From assembly GCA_002633025.1 (NCBI GenBank), contig NMRB01001870.1, forward strand, positions 28,809 to 92,808: 64,000 bases of DNA. The letters are read 5' to 3'. The notes under the pieces are model-generated. The model was given only the letters and a program-made list of their open reading frames with translations, had not been told where the DNA came from and did not search any database. Both the position numbers and the translations under genes were made by a program. Origin of the DNA: Notospermus geniculatus (taxonomy: Eukaryota > Nemertea > Pilidiophora > Heteronemertea > Lineidae). Numbering within the stretch: position 1 is the stretch's first letter; each line of letters begins with the position of its first letter. Positions 1 through 10,385 of the stretch are shown piece after piece.

Positions 1-141
1 ACTTTGTTGTCGTGAAAGCTCATCGTTTTTTTCGGCGATGGCTAATCGAGGCAGTTTTCAGGACGCGCTTCTGTTTTTTGGTACAAAGTATATTGCAAGT
101 ATTGTAAATCGTTAACACAAGTTTTACTACAACAGAGCATA

Positions 142-390
142 AAGGCCTATGTACACTATCAACATTTCAGGACACATGTCGCGACACATGTGTCCGACAC
201 AGATGGACACAGAAATTTTGTCCCTGTATACACTAGACACATGTCGGGACACATGTTGCGACACAGTGTTGGGACACATGTTGCCAATATTTTTGCTCTG
301 CACACACTGTCAACATTTCCAGCAACACGGTGTGTCGGACACATGTATCCCGACATGTGTCTTGAAATGTTGATAGTGTACATAGGCCTT
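142..390. mobile_element. MITE with ~50-bp terminal inverted repeats
   Basis: Both ends carry AAGGCCTATGTACACTATCA in inverted orientation, and the match continues about 50 bp inward with a few mismatches. The interior holds several imperfect copies of a GGGACACATGTTGCGACACA-like motif. Short open frames on both strands here are consequences of the symmetry, not genes. No transposase is present, so this is a non-autonomous DNA element of unknown superfamily. Confidence 0.75.
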
Positions 391-1159
391 AAAAAAACCT
401 GTGTAACGACGTGATCTTCAGCCTTTTGGTGCCACAACCCTGCCCATCGAACCTCAAACATGGCTGCCAGGCGGCCATCGTAGAAAATTGTCTATAGCCT
501 ATATCTCAAACAACAAGTGCAGCCAGAATGTTTTGACCTTGAAATTATATGGACCCAGGTGACCTCAATGAGTCCAGCAAATTCGACCTGATCGGACTTC
601 AAATATGGCTACCAGTCGTCTGCTGCTGCCTGAAACTGAAGTCAGTAGTTCGAGTTTTAACCTGCGCCGGCGCGCCCTACGACTCGAATTACCTTTGAAC
701 GCCATGTCGCATGAAATCTACACACACAAGGAATTAGACTTCGCTTCCTCAAGCGACGTACACGCTGTTTTGTCACGGTTCACTGGAATATCTCATTACC
801 TACCCAGGAAGCACCTGGGTGAATTTGTTCCGCCTGATGCTCAAAATCGACAGACTTGAAAACATTGATTCAATTGTCTGAAATCAGTGCTTGCTTACCG
901 TGAAGGTATTTCATGTCTCTGATACATTGACCGCATGTGGCCAGCGCAGATCAGCCGAATAATTCTTCAGAGGGGCATGTCCTTGAAACAAGGACAATGC
1001 CACGTACATGTATCAATGAGGAATCCGTCTACTGCTTCTTTTTTCATCCCGGTGTAGCAGTAAAAAGTGTCCCCCTGTAAAAAGTGTCCACTTCTTTTGT
1101 TGAGTGACGGAATAAGCGGCATGCGTATAGAAACCAATTGTCAGAGATTAGAATGTAAC
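391..1159. other. Intergenic, no gene recognised
   Basis: An 84-codon open frame at 605-859 starts with ATG, but it has no recognisable domain and sits in sequence resembling dispersed repeats, so I do not call it a gene. Nothing else stands out. Confidence 0.5.
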
Positions 1160-1391
1160 AATAGAGCTTGAGCCGCGGCTCATTATGACGTCACGTTTGA
1201 CCTGCAGTCCGCCATGCTGCCGGTCAACGACAAAGTGCACCACGTGCAAATCGCGTCATGGTTGAAGACGCAACACTCCACTTGCGCTGACGACAAACTG
1301 CACCACGTGGGTCGCCGACGTCATTTGACGTCAGTTTGACCGGCAAGATGGCGGATTTTTTCGTGATGACGTCATCGGCTCGAGCTCTATA
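1160..1391. mobile_element. Imperfect TIR element with CRE and E-box palindromes
   Basis: The ends are inverted copies of ATAGAGCTYGAGCCG. Further inward, CCGCCAT and TGCCGGTCAA match in inverted orientation. The interior holds several TGACGTCA/GACGTCA and CACGTG palindromes. No coding capacity is seen; it is probably a MITE. Confidence 0.6.
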
Positions 1392-1759
1392 GGATCTTTT
1401 GTTCCCAGGAAGGTTTTTCGTAGGACATTCTTTCCCTTCACACCGGTTTTTTGCAGTTACCTTCTAAGGAACTTCAGTTAGTGGCCAGAAGCAGTGGACA
1501 CACGGAACGCTAATTATATTCGACGTAGAAATGACCAGACTGGATCGCAGATTTTTCATTCTGAAGCTTTGCGAATTGATGAGATGCGACAAAGCTAGTC
1601 TTGCCCTGTCTGGCTCGGTATCACAGTTGCTCCATCATGCTCACTGGTGCGATACTTGTTCTGATGATGCTCTTCACATGTAGATGCGCTTCTCGTAGTT
1701 TGTCGACATTCGCACAGAGAGCGTTCGGAAATATGATTCGGTTTACCAGCTGCACTGTA

Positions 1760-2353
1760 CAGTCATGGACATCAATTTATCTACACCTGGTACTTTGAAT
1801 ATTTCAAATACACCGTACTACTGGGCCGATTTGAACACGGTTTGTTTCATATGAAAGTACATCTTGTTGGTCATACTTCTGCATCAAAATTGTGGAAATT
1901 TGGAAATATTGTAATTATGTAATAGCTCATCAGAAAAATCCTAAAAATCAACATTTTTATTATGTAATTTTTGGTGACTTTTGTTGCAGTTGTGATAGAG
2001 TGGAACCTTCTCAGGATTTTGGACTTGGTTTCATCAAGATCTGTGGAGTGGTTGCTGAGATACATATGTATTTGAGATTATCAAATGTTCGATAATTTGA
2101 CCAACATGATATATTATTTTCATGTGGAACAAACCGTGTTAAAATTGGCCAGCAGTATTTGAAATACACTACACAAAGTTTTTTGGTACTCCTTCTTTCA
2201 GTATATTGTCCACAACGTTTCTACCAGTGTTCCCTGATCGTCTTCAGGTGGCTGAATGCCCTTCTTAAGAATGCCATTCAAGGAAAGTATTTGAAATATT
2301 CGAAATATTTAGAGTACATGTATCAGGTGTAGATAAACTAATGTCCATGACTG
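1760..2353. mobile_element. TA-flanked mariner-like non-autonomous element (594 bp)
   Basis: Inverted ends begin CAGTCATGGACAT and continue TTTATCTACACCTG; each end is flanked by TA, as in the Tc1/mariner superfamily. A second inverted-repeat pair lies inside (about 1800-1875 against 2095-2175), suggesting a nested or long-armed structure. A related single arm occurs near 26110-26200. No transposase is seen. Confidence 0.7.
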
Positions 2354-2669
2354 TACATGCATGACCGCTGCAGTTGACAACGCGGATGGATGTGTCTAGC
2401 CAATTTCTCTAACATCAACAAGTGCACCATAAACTAACCAGCTTATTCTCATTCTTTCGACAACTCACGTTCTCGCGAGATGAGTGAACTTCTTAGCGGA
2501 AGATGTATGGCGAAATCAGACAAAAGTTAATGGAATTAGGATCTGAAAAACAGAAAGACTGGCAAGCTGTCAATACAATTACATAATCAACTGTCGCAAG
2601 CCAGCGTATTCTTTTTAGTTCTTTATGGATTCCTCTGTTTGGTGGTAAGGCGTTTGAAGGGATACAGTA

Positions 2670-2940
2670 GGGAGGTTTAGAAATCAAACAATCGAGAGGT
2701 TAGGAAATCGCTCCGTTAACGGTAACACTAACGCTAACGTTATTTTTTACATTGCAAATGTACGTCAGAAATAGCGTTAGCGTTTTAGTGTTATCGTTCA
2801 CGGAGGGTTTCTTAACCTCTCGATTAAACGTAAACGTTGACGACAACGTATAATTTTGTACCGAAAATGCAATATAAAATCTGTATAAAAAACAACGTTG
2901 TCGTAAAGTTTATGTTTATCGTTTGATTTCTAAACCTCCC
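2670..2940. mobile_element. Nested MITE pair
   Basis: The outer element starts GGGAGGTTTAGAAATCAAAC and ends with its inverse; uninterrupted relatives are at 54442-54597 and 57369-57518. An inner palindromic element (about 2692-2822, ends TCGAGAGGTTA, interior rich in TAACG) has landed in the left arm of the outer one. A relative of the inner element is at 56991-57147. Confidence 0.75.
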
Positions 2941-3889
2941 TAATTTCTTCCTAGAGTCTTACGTCAGAGTGCTCCAATTACGCTTTCCTCTCATTGTCTT
3001 GAAGACGACAATGCGTACTAAATTTCAGGAAACAGTAGGCTTCAGATGGTTCCCGAATGCAGCGCGAGAGGAACCGTTTCACTCTGCAGTTAATTCATAC
3101 TGGTTCCGAAATTAGCAGAATGTCTAGAAACAACATTTTTTTGTAAACTTCACTGTGTCGACATGTCGGTTCCAATTACGCTGACGACTTTGTGCGATTA
3201 TTGCACTGAAATCTGTCTCAATTTCAAAAAGAACATGGCACTGAAACCTTTCACCGTCTCCAATAAATTACAATGAAACGTACCCTCTTCGTGGACCAAA
3301 CTCTTTAAATCTGAAGCTTCAAATCCATGGAAGCTGCTAATAGTTTTGTTGAACGGATACATTTAAGGAAAAAACCCGTACGCAGGAAGCTGTTTGCTGT
3401 TGTTTTGAAATGTGATGGTGAATTTCCTTGAGAGATTCAGTGAACCAAATGCTGATGAGCAAAATCGTTTTTTCCACAGTTTTGATTTAATACTACGTGC
3501 AACATAATACACTTTTTTCTAATATCGCCATAATCAAACGTGATGGCTTTGTTAAACATCTATCAATGTCTAAAAGGCATTCTCAATTTGTAATAGAATA
3601 GAAATACATGTACACCCATTATCTATTTCTCAAGGGATTTTATTCAACTATTTTTTAATCCATCACAGTAGTATTGATTTTACTATCAACACTGAACAAT
3701 TCCCAAGGATATTAAAAAATGAATACATTTTTATTGAAAGCGAATCATATGCAAATACATGTAAGATGAAAACCGCAGTTGTGACAGTTGAGATCTTCTC
3801 GTGTTGCGTGATGGGGGCGAGATTCTGGAATTCGTCACTTGGTGGCATTTCTAAGTCCACATCGTCGGCACACTGTTTTAGCTTAAATA
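2941..3889. other. AT-rich intergenic DNA
   Basis: No coding region, repeat or RNA gene recognised. Confidence 0.5.
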
Positions 3890-4092
3890 TAATGTATCAC
3901 TGGTATTTTCGCGGGCCACGAAAATCATTGTTTATTTACATTTTGTTTTGTTTGTGTCCAGTCTTTCTTTGTCTTATGAGTAATTTGTTGGTGGCAAGCC
4001 ACTCTAGAAATTCTTTTGATACCGAAAATATTCAATTTGGTGGGTTGGCATGTCCCAAATGTCCAAAATAACATAATGTAAACATCCATATT
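3890..4092. repeat. Dispersed repeat, copy 1
   Basis: This sequence matches 45438-45575 and 45701-45800, sharing for example GTGTCCAGTCTTTCTTTGTC and the following GGTGGCA...CTCTAGAAATTCTTTT block. It lies just upstream of array gene 1. The class is unknown. The copy at 45.4 kb is interrupted by a SINE; this one is not. Confidence 0.7.
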
Positions 4093-4203
4093 TACAAACA
4101 TTAAATGTAAACAATGAAGTCGTGATACATTACCTTTTCATTACCATTACATTTTCAGTAACGGTTGTCAGTGGTAATAGTGATAGAACAATCGACACAT
4201 TCA

Positions 4204-4449
4204 ATGTCTCCAACAATTTTTCCAATTATTTTCCAACTAACTGCGTCTGGAAGTTGTTTTGTTAACTTACAGCCCGCTGTTCAGATGAAGTCTTCACTGG
4301 GATGTTGTGTACGTTGCGTTCATACCAACGATTGTCGAGCTTTTTCGTATCGATCAAAATCGGCCGAAGGTATTTGTCATCTTGAACGTGAGTTGTGGGC
4401 TTGCAACGGAACAAGAACTCGAACCGGACTCCTACTCTGGTCGAAACAG
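4204..4449 (+). CDS. Array gene 1, exon A: secreted PAN/apple-like domain
   Basis: This 82-codon first exon starts at the ATG that aligns with the conserved Met of the three paralogues (M-x-P-x-I-F). The first ~17 residues are hydrophobic, a plausible short signal peptide. Six cysteines at residues 18, 34, 38, 44, 58 and 67 have the spacing C-x15-C-x3-C-x5-C-x13-C-x8-C, identical to gene 2, with CRAFSYR after the fourth Cys. That pattern fits the PAN/apple fold, which binds proteins or carbohydrates outside the cell. The exon ends LLLWSKQ and is followed by GTGAAG, a phase-0 donor. The frame stays open upstream to about 4165 but has no ATG there. Function is unknown beyond probable secretion and ligand binding. 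Confidence 0.7.
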
Positions 4450-4542
4450 GTGAAGTTGAATCGTCAGCAATACATGTACTAGCGAACCCTCTAGGATCAG
4501 TAGCTTGTGAATCTCTTTCTTGGGAATCTAAAGGATAGGTTA

Positions 4543-4793
4543 TAAGGGAGTAAGTGGAAAATGAGAAGTGGGAAATTTTGGAATTGTGCGCGAATTTTTC
4601 AAATTCTCAAGTTGGGAGAATTTTTTTCCCATTTTGAGAAATATCGCCCGAAAAATCAGACAAAATGTCATGTCATTTTAAGAAAATTTCTCAAATTTGG
4701 AAAAAATTTCTCCCAATTTGAGACATTGAAAAATTCGCGCAAAATTCCAAAATTTCCCACTTCTTATTTTCAACTTTTATTTCTTACACCCTT
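4543..4793. mobile_element. Palindromic MITE (GTAAG...CTTAC), copy in gene 1 intron
   Basis: The arms are inverted copies carrying the conserved stretch AGTGGGAAATTTTGGAATT. The central part includes CAGACAAAATGTCATGTCA, shared with the copy at 27010-27239. Both copies lie shortly downstream of exon A in a paralogue (genes 1 and 4). Confidence 0.75.
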
Positions 4794-5467
4794 TTTATAC
4801 ACATAAACCGTCAAGCAGAGAGTGTTCAATTTGCTTCGGCATCTAAAAAGCAAAATATTCCAAGTATACGATAGGGATCAGGCACATTTCGGATGGGCAA
4901 AAACGTGAATAGTGATTGCGTCAGGAGAAACTGCTAATCTTAGTCACAGCTTTTTAAATGCTAAGTTATTTTACTTGACCGAACCTGAATAGAGCCAGGG
5001 ACTTCCTAACGTATTTCCTGTGGTTTCGTTCCTAAGCCTGTAACTTTCCTCACGCGGGCGATAACGCTCGGGCTGTTTTGTTCCCCGTTGCTGCTCGAGG
5101 CTCGTGATTGAAATCTATTACCCCGTTATCTGTTACTCCATGAGAGTAGATCACTGCTAGTTGACACATACGCTTCTTACTTGCTGTCTGCAGGGGCAGA
5201 TTCGGGACTTCGGGCACTCACGCCGCCTCTTCATTGAAAACTCATGGTCAAAGTCTTCCAGGTTAAAAACCTCGCGGTCATTTCGACGGTGGCACTTTTA
5301 AGTTCGACCGCTATCTTCCCCGTGATTTCTGATCGAAATGGCACCATTTTCACAGGGAATGTTGAGAATGATATAAGGGGGTGGTCCTTAAGTGGGTGGC
5401 ATTATATTTGTTTACCCCTTAGCGAATAAAATGTATGAAGAAACTTGCAATGATTTACAATGCCCAC

Positions 5468-5546
5468 TAGCCTGGTTCCGCTGGCCACCGTTTAGATGGC
5501 GCTGCGTCGCAGCGCCATCTAGACGGTGGCCAGCGGAACCAGGCTA
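5468..5546. repeat. Near-perfect 79-bp palindrome with flanking duplication
   Basis: TAGCCTGGTTCCGCTGGCCA starts the left arm and its exact inverse ends the right arm; the arms meet at the centre with only one or two mismatches. The flanks CAATGCCCAC and CAGTGCCCAC look like a ~10-bp target-site duplication, so this is probably a tiny foldback transposon. Confidence 0.75.
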
Positions 5547-6027
5547 CAGTGCCCACCAATATTTTCTTCAACCATGCAGTGCGATTAGAAAACAGGAAAT
5601 TCCACATATAAAACTGCTGCCATCTGCTTCCCATAGGCCTAGATTATTGCCAAAGGTGTTGGCCTCCTCCAAACACATTCCCCCATGCAGAAGCCCAGCA
5701 AAATGCCATCCTCTAGCCACATGAATCCTCTGAATACGTGCCTGCCACGGGTATGAGGCTAGTGGTTACAAAAATCTGTGCTTAGTCTGAAGTACATACA
5801 TATGTACATTGTATGTACTTCCTGCTTCTGTGTTGGGCTATGTTTCACCTTTTAACGCAATTTTTCGATCAAAATTCGAAGTTCCAATGATTGTACGGTA
5901 TGCGGAGTTGACGCTGTCGTAGAGGCAGTAGGCAATTCTATCGCAGTCTTGTCATTCAGACCGATCATTTCACATAATCAGAGGATAATTTCCTCCGTTA
6001 ATTGCAACTTTCCTTTCCAACGTACAG

Positions 6028-7086
6028 GACATCAAGGTAGAGGGGGAGTTTCCAGTGAGGTATTCCAGCGTATACTACCACCACAAACATAAGGTTATTG
6101 TAATGGCCACGGATAGCGCTACCCTACTATCTTCCCCACGAAATGTATTCGTATACTCCTATAACGAAGAAAAGCTGGTCTTTCAACTAAAGCGACACTT
6201 CACAGTAGCTTCCCTGGTGTATTTCATCGGTGAATATGGAGACTACGTTGTTGGTCTTGGAAACAGTTTGGGAAGTTGGAAAGTGGTACCCGAATGGAAA
6301 GAACTAACGAAAGCTCATGTAATTGATCTTAATGGTGAAAACGTGCGAGAGTTGCGCATCCCGTTCAAAGACATTGAAAGGACTCACGTAAGCAAACGCC
6401 GAGGTATATTCAAGTACCTTAGACTGACCACATGTCAGGACAACGCTTTCGTAGAAGTATCTTATCTTACCAACTATACGAGACAAAGGGAAACCACTGC
6501 AGCATCTGAACTACACTGGTACAAGATTAAAGATGGTGGTTTTTTATTCAAGCTTGAGTACGTAAAAGACTTGAATTTTAAACGCATTTACAAGAAGACT
6601 AATCTGCATTTTTTTAACAACATTATACGCCTCACAGACATTCAATGTGACTTCAAAACGAATCTTTACACATTTGAATTCCATCCGTTTAAGATTACTT
6701 TAAGAGACAGTCGGCGAGGTTATGACGTAACCCAAGTAACTGTCTTCAACAATGCTTGGTTTGGTGTTGGCATCAACATGGCGATGTTGTTGTCACCTGA
6801 CCTCGTAACTGTTCTAGAATACGATTCAAGGCTTGCAGTTTTGCATCCAATGGGTTTCGGAAAGGCTGTAACTAAAGTTTATCACATAAAGAAATGGAGT
6901 GACGAATGGAAGTCGAGTAGTTCGAGAAAAATATTCAACGGTACACTTGTCCATTTCACCTCAACACCAAACTTTCTATGTAGCTTGTTGGTTACTCAGA
7001 GTGGAGACCTGATTTGCTGGCGTAGAATGAACAAAAGGAGAGACCCTGTTAGCATGGCAAGGATCATCAGACACAGTGAAGTCTAG
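6028..7086 (+). CDS. Array gene 1, exon B: novel ~352-aa domain
   Basis: This terminal coding exon begins after ...CAACGTACAG with GAC ATC AAG, in phase 0 with exon A, and ends at TAG after ARIIRHSEV; the joined protein would be about 434 aa. I recognise no named domain. Motifs shared with the paralogues include YYHHK, SSPRNVFVYSY, LTTCQDNAFVEV, LHWYKIKDGGFLFKLEYVKD, LTDIQCDFKTNLYTFEF, VYHIKKW and SGDLICW. The alternation of hydrophobic and aromatic residues, with about six similar segments, suggests an all-beta, possibly propeller, fold. This copy is the most divergent: it lacks the third family cysteine and has WFGVG at that place. It has no frame break. There is no good AATAAA close downstream. 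Confidence 0.8.
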   Translation, partial: DIKVEGEFPVRYSSVYYHHKHKVIVMATDSATLLSSPRNVFVYSYNEEKLVFQLKRHFTVASLVYFIGEYGDYVVGLGNSLGSWKVVPEWKELTKAHVIDLNGENVRELRIPFKDIERTHVSKRRGIFKYLRLTTCQDNAFVEVSYLTNYTRQRETTAASELHWYKIKDGGFLFKLEYVKDLNFKRIYKKTNLHFFNNIIRLTDIQCDFKTNLYTFEFHPFKITLRDSRRGYDVTQVTVFNNAWFGVGINMAMLLSPDLVTVLEYDSRLAVLHPMGFGKAVTKVYHIKKWSDEWKSSSSRKIFNGTLVHFTSTPNFLCSLLVTQSGDLICWRRMNKRRDPVSMARIIRHSEV

Positions 7087-7647
7087 ATAAAATTTTGTCG
7101 TTTGTGCAGTTTACACGAACCGATTTGGGCGTACGATCATGTCGGATACGACAATCGGATGTAAAAATCGTATCGTGTAAATTGGCCTAAAGATTATATA
7201 TAGGCTAGTGTTGGACTCTCAAAGGAAAATCGGTCCTTTCCCTGGCAGTGTTTTTTCAAGTTCAGGGACCTTATTCACAGAGCTCCCTAAACGTTGAGGG
7301 TAGCAAAATCCTTTGTCAGGCTGATAGTGAACAATAGGTCTCCCGCGAAGGGGGACAGTAGTTTACGCACTGTTACGGCAGCTTCCTGAATAAGGTCCCT
7401 GTTTCCTGAAAAAGCAATCACACCGCCTAATAAACGTTGAACCACGATCCGCAAAATTACTGTCTCCAAGCTGAATACCGACAAAAGGTTTGCCCTGATT
7501 AATCATGAAGGAATTAATCACCTTAATTGCAGAAAGCACCCTGAGAAATGCCATATCGTCTCGGGGCATCGGATGCTGTTACCATAGTAACGTCCTTGAC
7601 CCGCGATGTCAATGGCCGAGAATGTTCCCCACTGTGGTGTGTACAAG
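7087..7647. other. Intergenic with two small inverted repeats
   Basis: A short hairpin-type repeat is bounded by TTTACACGA and its inverse (about 7110-7182). A second pair, CAGGGACCTTATTCA and its inverse, bounds about 7262-7400. Both look like MITE remnants. No gene recognised. Confidence 0.5.
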
Positions 7648-8035
7648 GCCTAGTTGGTGGTCACAAACGATATTCGGTGGTTTCGGCTGGCAGGTTGCGA
7701 GGAAAATATCATGCATGCCATGGGATCGATCGGGCCAAAATCAGTTAATCTCGTGGGCTAACTACATGGGCCGTATGCACCAAACGAAGATTATCTTGAA
7801 CTCAGGTTGAGCCACAACTTTTCAATTGTTCGGGTTTGCCAGGGCATGATGTGACAATGGAAAAGTTGTGGCTCAACCTGAGTTCAAGATAATCTTCGTT
7901 TGGTGCATACGGCCCATGTAGTTAGCCCACGAGATTAACTGATTTTGGCCCGATCGATCCCATGGCATGCATGATATTTTCCTCGCAACCTGCCAGCCGA
8001 AACCACCGAATATCGTTTGTGACCACCAACTAGGC
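7648..8035. repeat. Large inverted duplication, 182-bp arms
   Basis: The left arm (7648-7829) and right arm (7854-8035) are inverted copies with almost no differences, separated by about 24 bp. The right arm ends one base before an N at 8036. It could be a foldback element, a very recent inverted duplication or an assembly artefact. The inner part begins GGGCCGTATGCACCAAA, resembling other small palindromic elements in the window. Confidence 0.85.
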
Positions 8036-8345
8036 NCTTAGACGCAGGATAGTTAGACGCGTGTGATTATCCTGCGGGTAAACGCCTCTGGTGAACCACC
8101 GTACAGACATCAGACAATAGTTTTCTAGGCCTTTAACCTGTGTAATGCAGAATTTGTACGCTGGTTAGGCCAAAACACCCTTAAACGTGCGATGATCACC
8201 CTTATTGAATACGGGCCAGAAAGTTTAGATTTTTTTTCGACGGATCAGAGACTCATCACTTTGAAGGGACATGAGGTCGGGGAGGAAGCAGTGCCAGTGG
8301 CGACAGGGAAGTACAAAAACACGTACGTACATGTATATACATGTA

Positions 8346-9297
8346 CAGTCCTTCAAAAAAGTAAATGGACACGGAAAAATCGAATTTTCTCAAAAACGGC
8401 CGCTGATAATTCGATGCGGTTTGCTGCATTTGATAGGACATTTAGTTGTGCATCATGATATCTACAACTTGGAAATTTGCCATTTTATCTAATAGTGACT
8501 TTGTTGATTTACAAAAGGTCCCAAAATGAACTTTTTTGTTGCTGAAATTTTTCATACTTTTTCTTGATATCTTCCACCTTGTTTTTTTTTACTTTGGAAT
8601 TACTTTGGAGAAACCCCCTGGTGATCTTCACCACTACGCCTACTGAATTCGAACATGCTGGTGTACTGAACCCTGCCACGCATGACGCAATTTTGAATTC
8701 AGCTATTGTGAATAGGCCCAATGACCATGTTGAATAGTCTGCCATTTTAAGCAAGCCCATTGAAATGAGTTGATAACCAATAACCAGGACCCATATTCAT
8801 AAAACTACTTAAGTCTAAGTACGACACTTATCCTTTGTTCAACACAAAAGATAAATATCACACTTAGACTTCAGTACTTTTATGAATACGGGGCCTGATT
8901 CCAGTTGTCTGGGCCATATGGGTGAGGTGAATGGTGTTTGTCGAGGAGGCAACTCAGTAGTAGAAGACCGGGTGCCAAAACCCTTTTGCATAAATGGGTT
9001 AATAATTTGCAGGCCCAAGTGAATTCTCCGGAATTTCTTTGATATTCACTCATAACTCAACAAAAGCTTTCAGTCAATATAAAATTTCCCCCAAAAAAAT
9101 GCGGGATAAAGAAGCTGATTTTGGGACCTTTCGTACAGCGAAATTGACTATTAGATAAAGTGGGAAATTTCCAAGTTGTAGATATCATGATGCACAACTA
9201 AATGTGCTATCAAATGCAGCAAACCGCATCGATTTATCACCAACCGTTTTTGCGAAAATTCGATTTTTCTCTGTCCATTTACTTTTTTGAAGGACTG
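8346..9297. mobile_element. TA-flanked element with ~185-bp TIRs (952 bp)
   Basis: The ends read CAGTCCTTCAAAAAAGTAAA and its inverse, each flanked by TA. The arms match over about 185 bp (8346-8530 and 9113-9297). The interior has no transposase. A separate palindrome (about 8787-8895, ends CCCATATTCATAAAA) is nested inside. It is most simply a Tc1/mariner-type non-autonomous element. Confidence 0.8.
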
Positions 9298-10051
9298 TAC
9301 ATGCATGTGTACACACAGAAATGTTATGGAGCCTCACGGAGACCCTTCTTTCTTGGCTGTGTTTTAGCACAGCAGCCTTGTATTGAAATGGTAGCTGAAA
9401 CGAGGCTTTCCATTTTTTCCGGCAATCTGGCATCTTAGCAGTTAAACACAAAAACGTCACGTGGATCATGTCGACGCTCTGATTGGCTGATGTTGAATAG
9501 GCCTAATTGTCACCGATGTTCTTCTTATTTTGACGAACAGTAAGGAACTCAGTGAGGGTGAAGGCTCTACGTTCTGACGTACGTGCATGTATACAGAATT
9601 CTCTCATTCCTAGGAATTCCACAGCTGATGTACATGTACAGTACGTACATTACATGAAAGTACATTCGTTAAAACGGGTGCTTCTGGAGCTATTGAAATG
9701 ACACCAGAGTTACCGAAGTGTTTTCGAGAGTGTCCATCACGTCTGATCTGAACCGCATTGTTCATACCATACAGCCTCAAGGGCACAAATCAAAGGATTG
9801 TTGCTTTGCATTCCGTGATAGGCCCCTACATAGTGTTAACAATTTAAGATACGTGCACACTGCAACGTGTCAACAACATCAGAACAACACTCCTGAGCAA
9901 CACGATCGTTTGACCTTGTGTAAACACTTGAATGATCAACATATTGAAAACTCTTTCACTGCACACTATGTCACCAAAAAATCTTTGTCCAATAAGGAGT
10001 TGCTATTCTGAATACATGTACCAGTGTACACACACAAAAAATGTATAATTC
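9298..10051. other. Intergenic, no gene recognised
   Basis: Contains TACATGTA-rich sequence and a 97-codon open frame (9718-10011) without recognisable features. Nothing else is seen. Confidence 0.45.
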
Positions 10052-10311
10052 TAATGCCCCGCTTTCACTGACGCTACGAATGTCCCGAATCGTCCCGAAT
10101 CATAAATTTGCCCGGTTCGTAGATAATTGTCAAACGTTTCTTGCAGTTCTTAAACGATTCTTAGTTGATTCCTAAACATTGTGTCATAAGTATTGTTACA
10201 TTGTATAGGTTCATTGTAAATTACTATAAGAATGAAGAACATGAACTTATACATTTGGATCTTCCAAATAAAGTTAGCAGTCTATAGAACCTACCACACT
10301 GTATTCACAAA

Positions 10312-10385
10312 ACAATGTCACTTTATCCAAAAGGCACTGTCACTTTTATCCAAAAGGCACTGTCACTATATCCAGAATGTCACTC
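10312..10385. repeat. Three ~24-bp tandem repeats
   Basis: Three imperfect copies of a unit containing AAAAGGCACTGTCACTTT lie around the 3' end of the MADF gene within the Harbinger-type element. Confidence 0.7.

Larger units (their letters stand above)
4450..6027 (+). other. Intron of array gene 1
   Basis: The intron runs from a GTGAAG donor to a pyrimidine-rich CAG acceptor. It contains a palindromic MITE (4543-4793) and a 79-bp hairpin (5468-5546). The stretch at about 5280-5360 is an inverted match to 13655-13730. Open frames here (5244-5724) run through repeats and are not taken as exons. Confidence 0.65.

Noticed and set aside
605-859. 84-codon ATG-initiated frame
   Set aside because: No domain, no splice context and low length; it could arise by chance.
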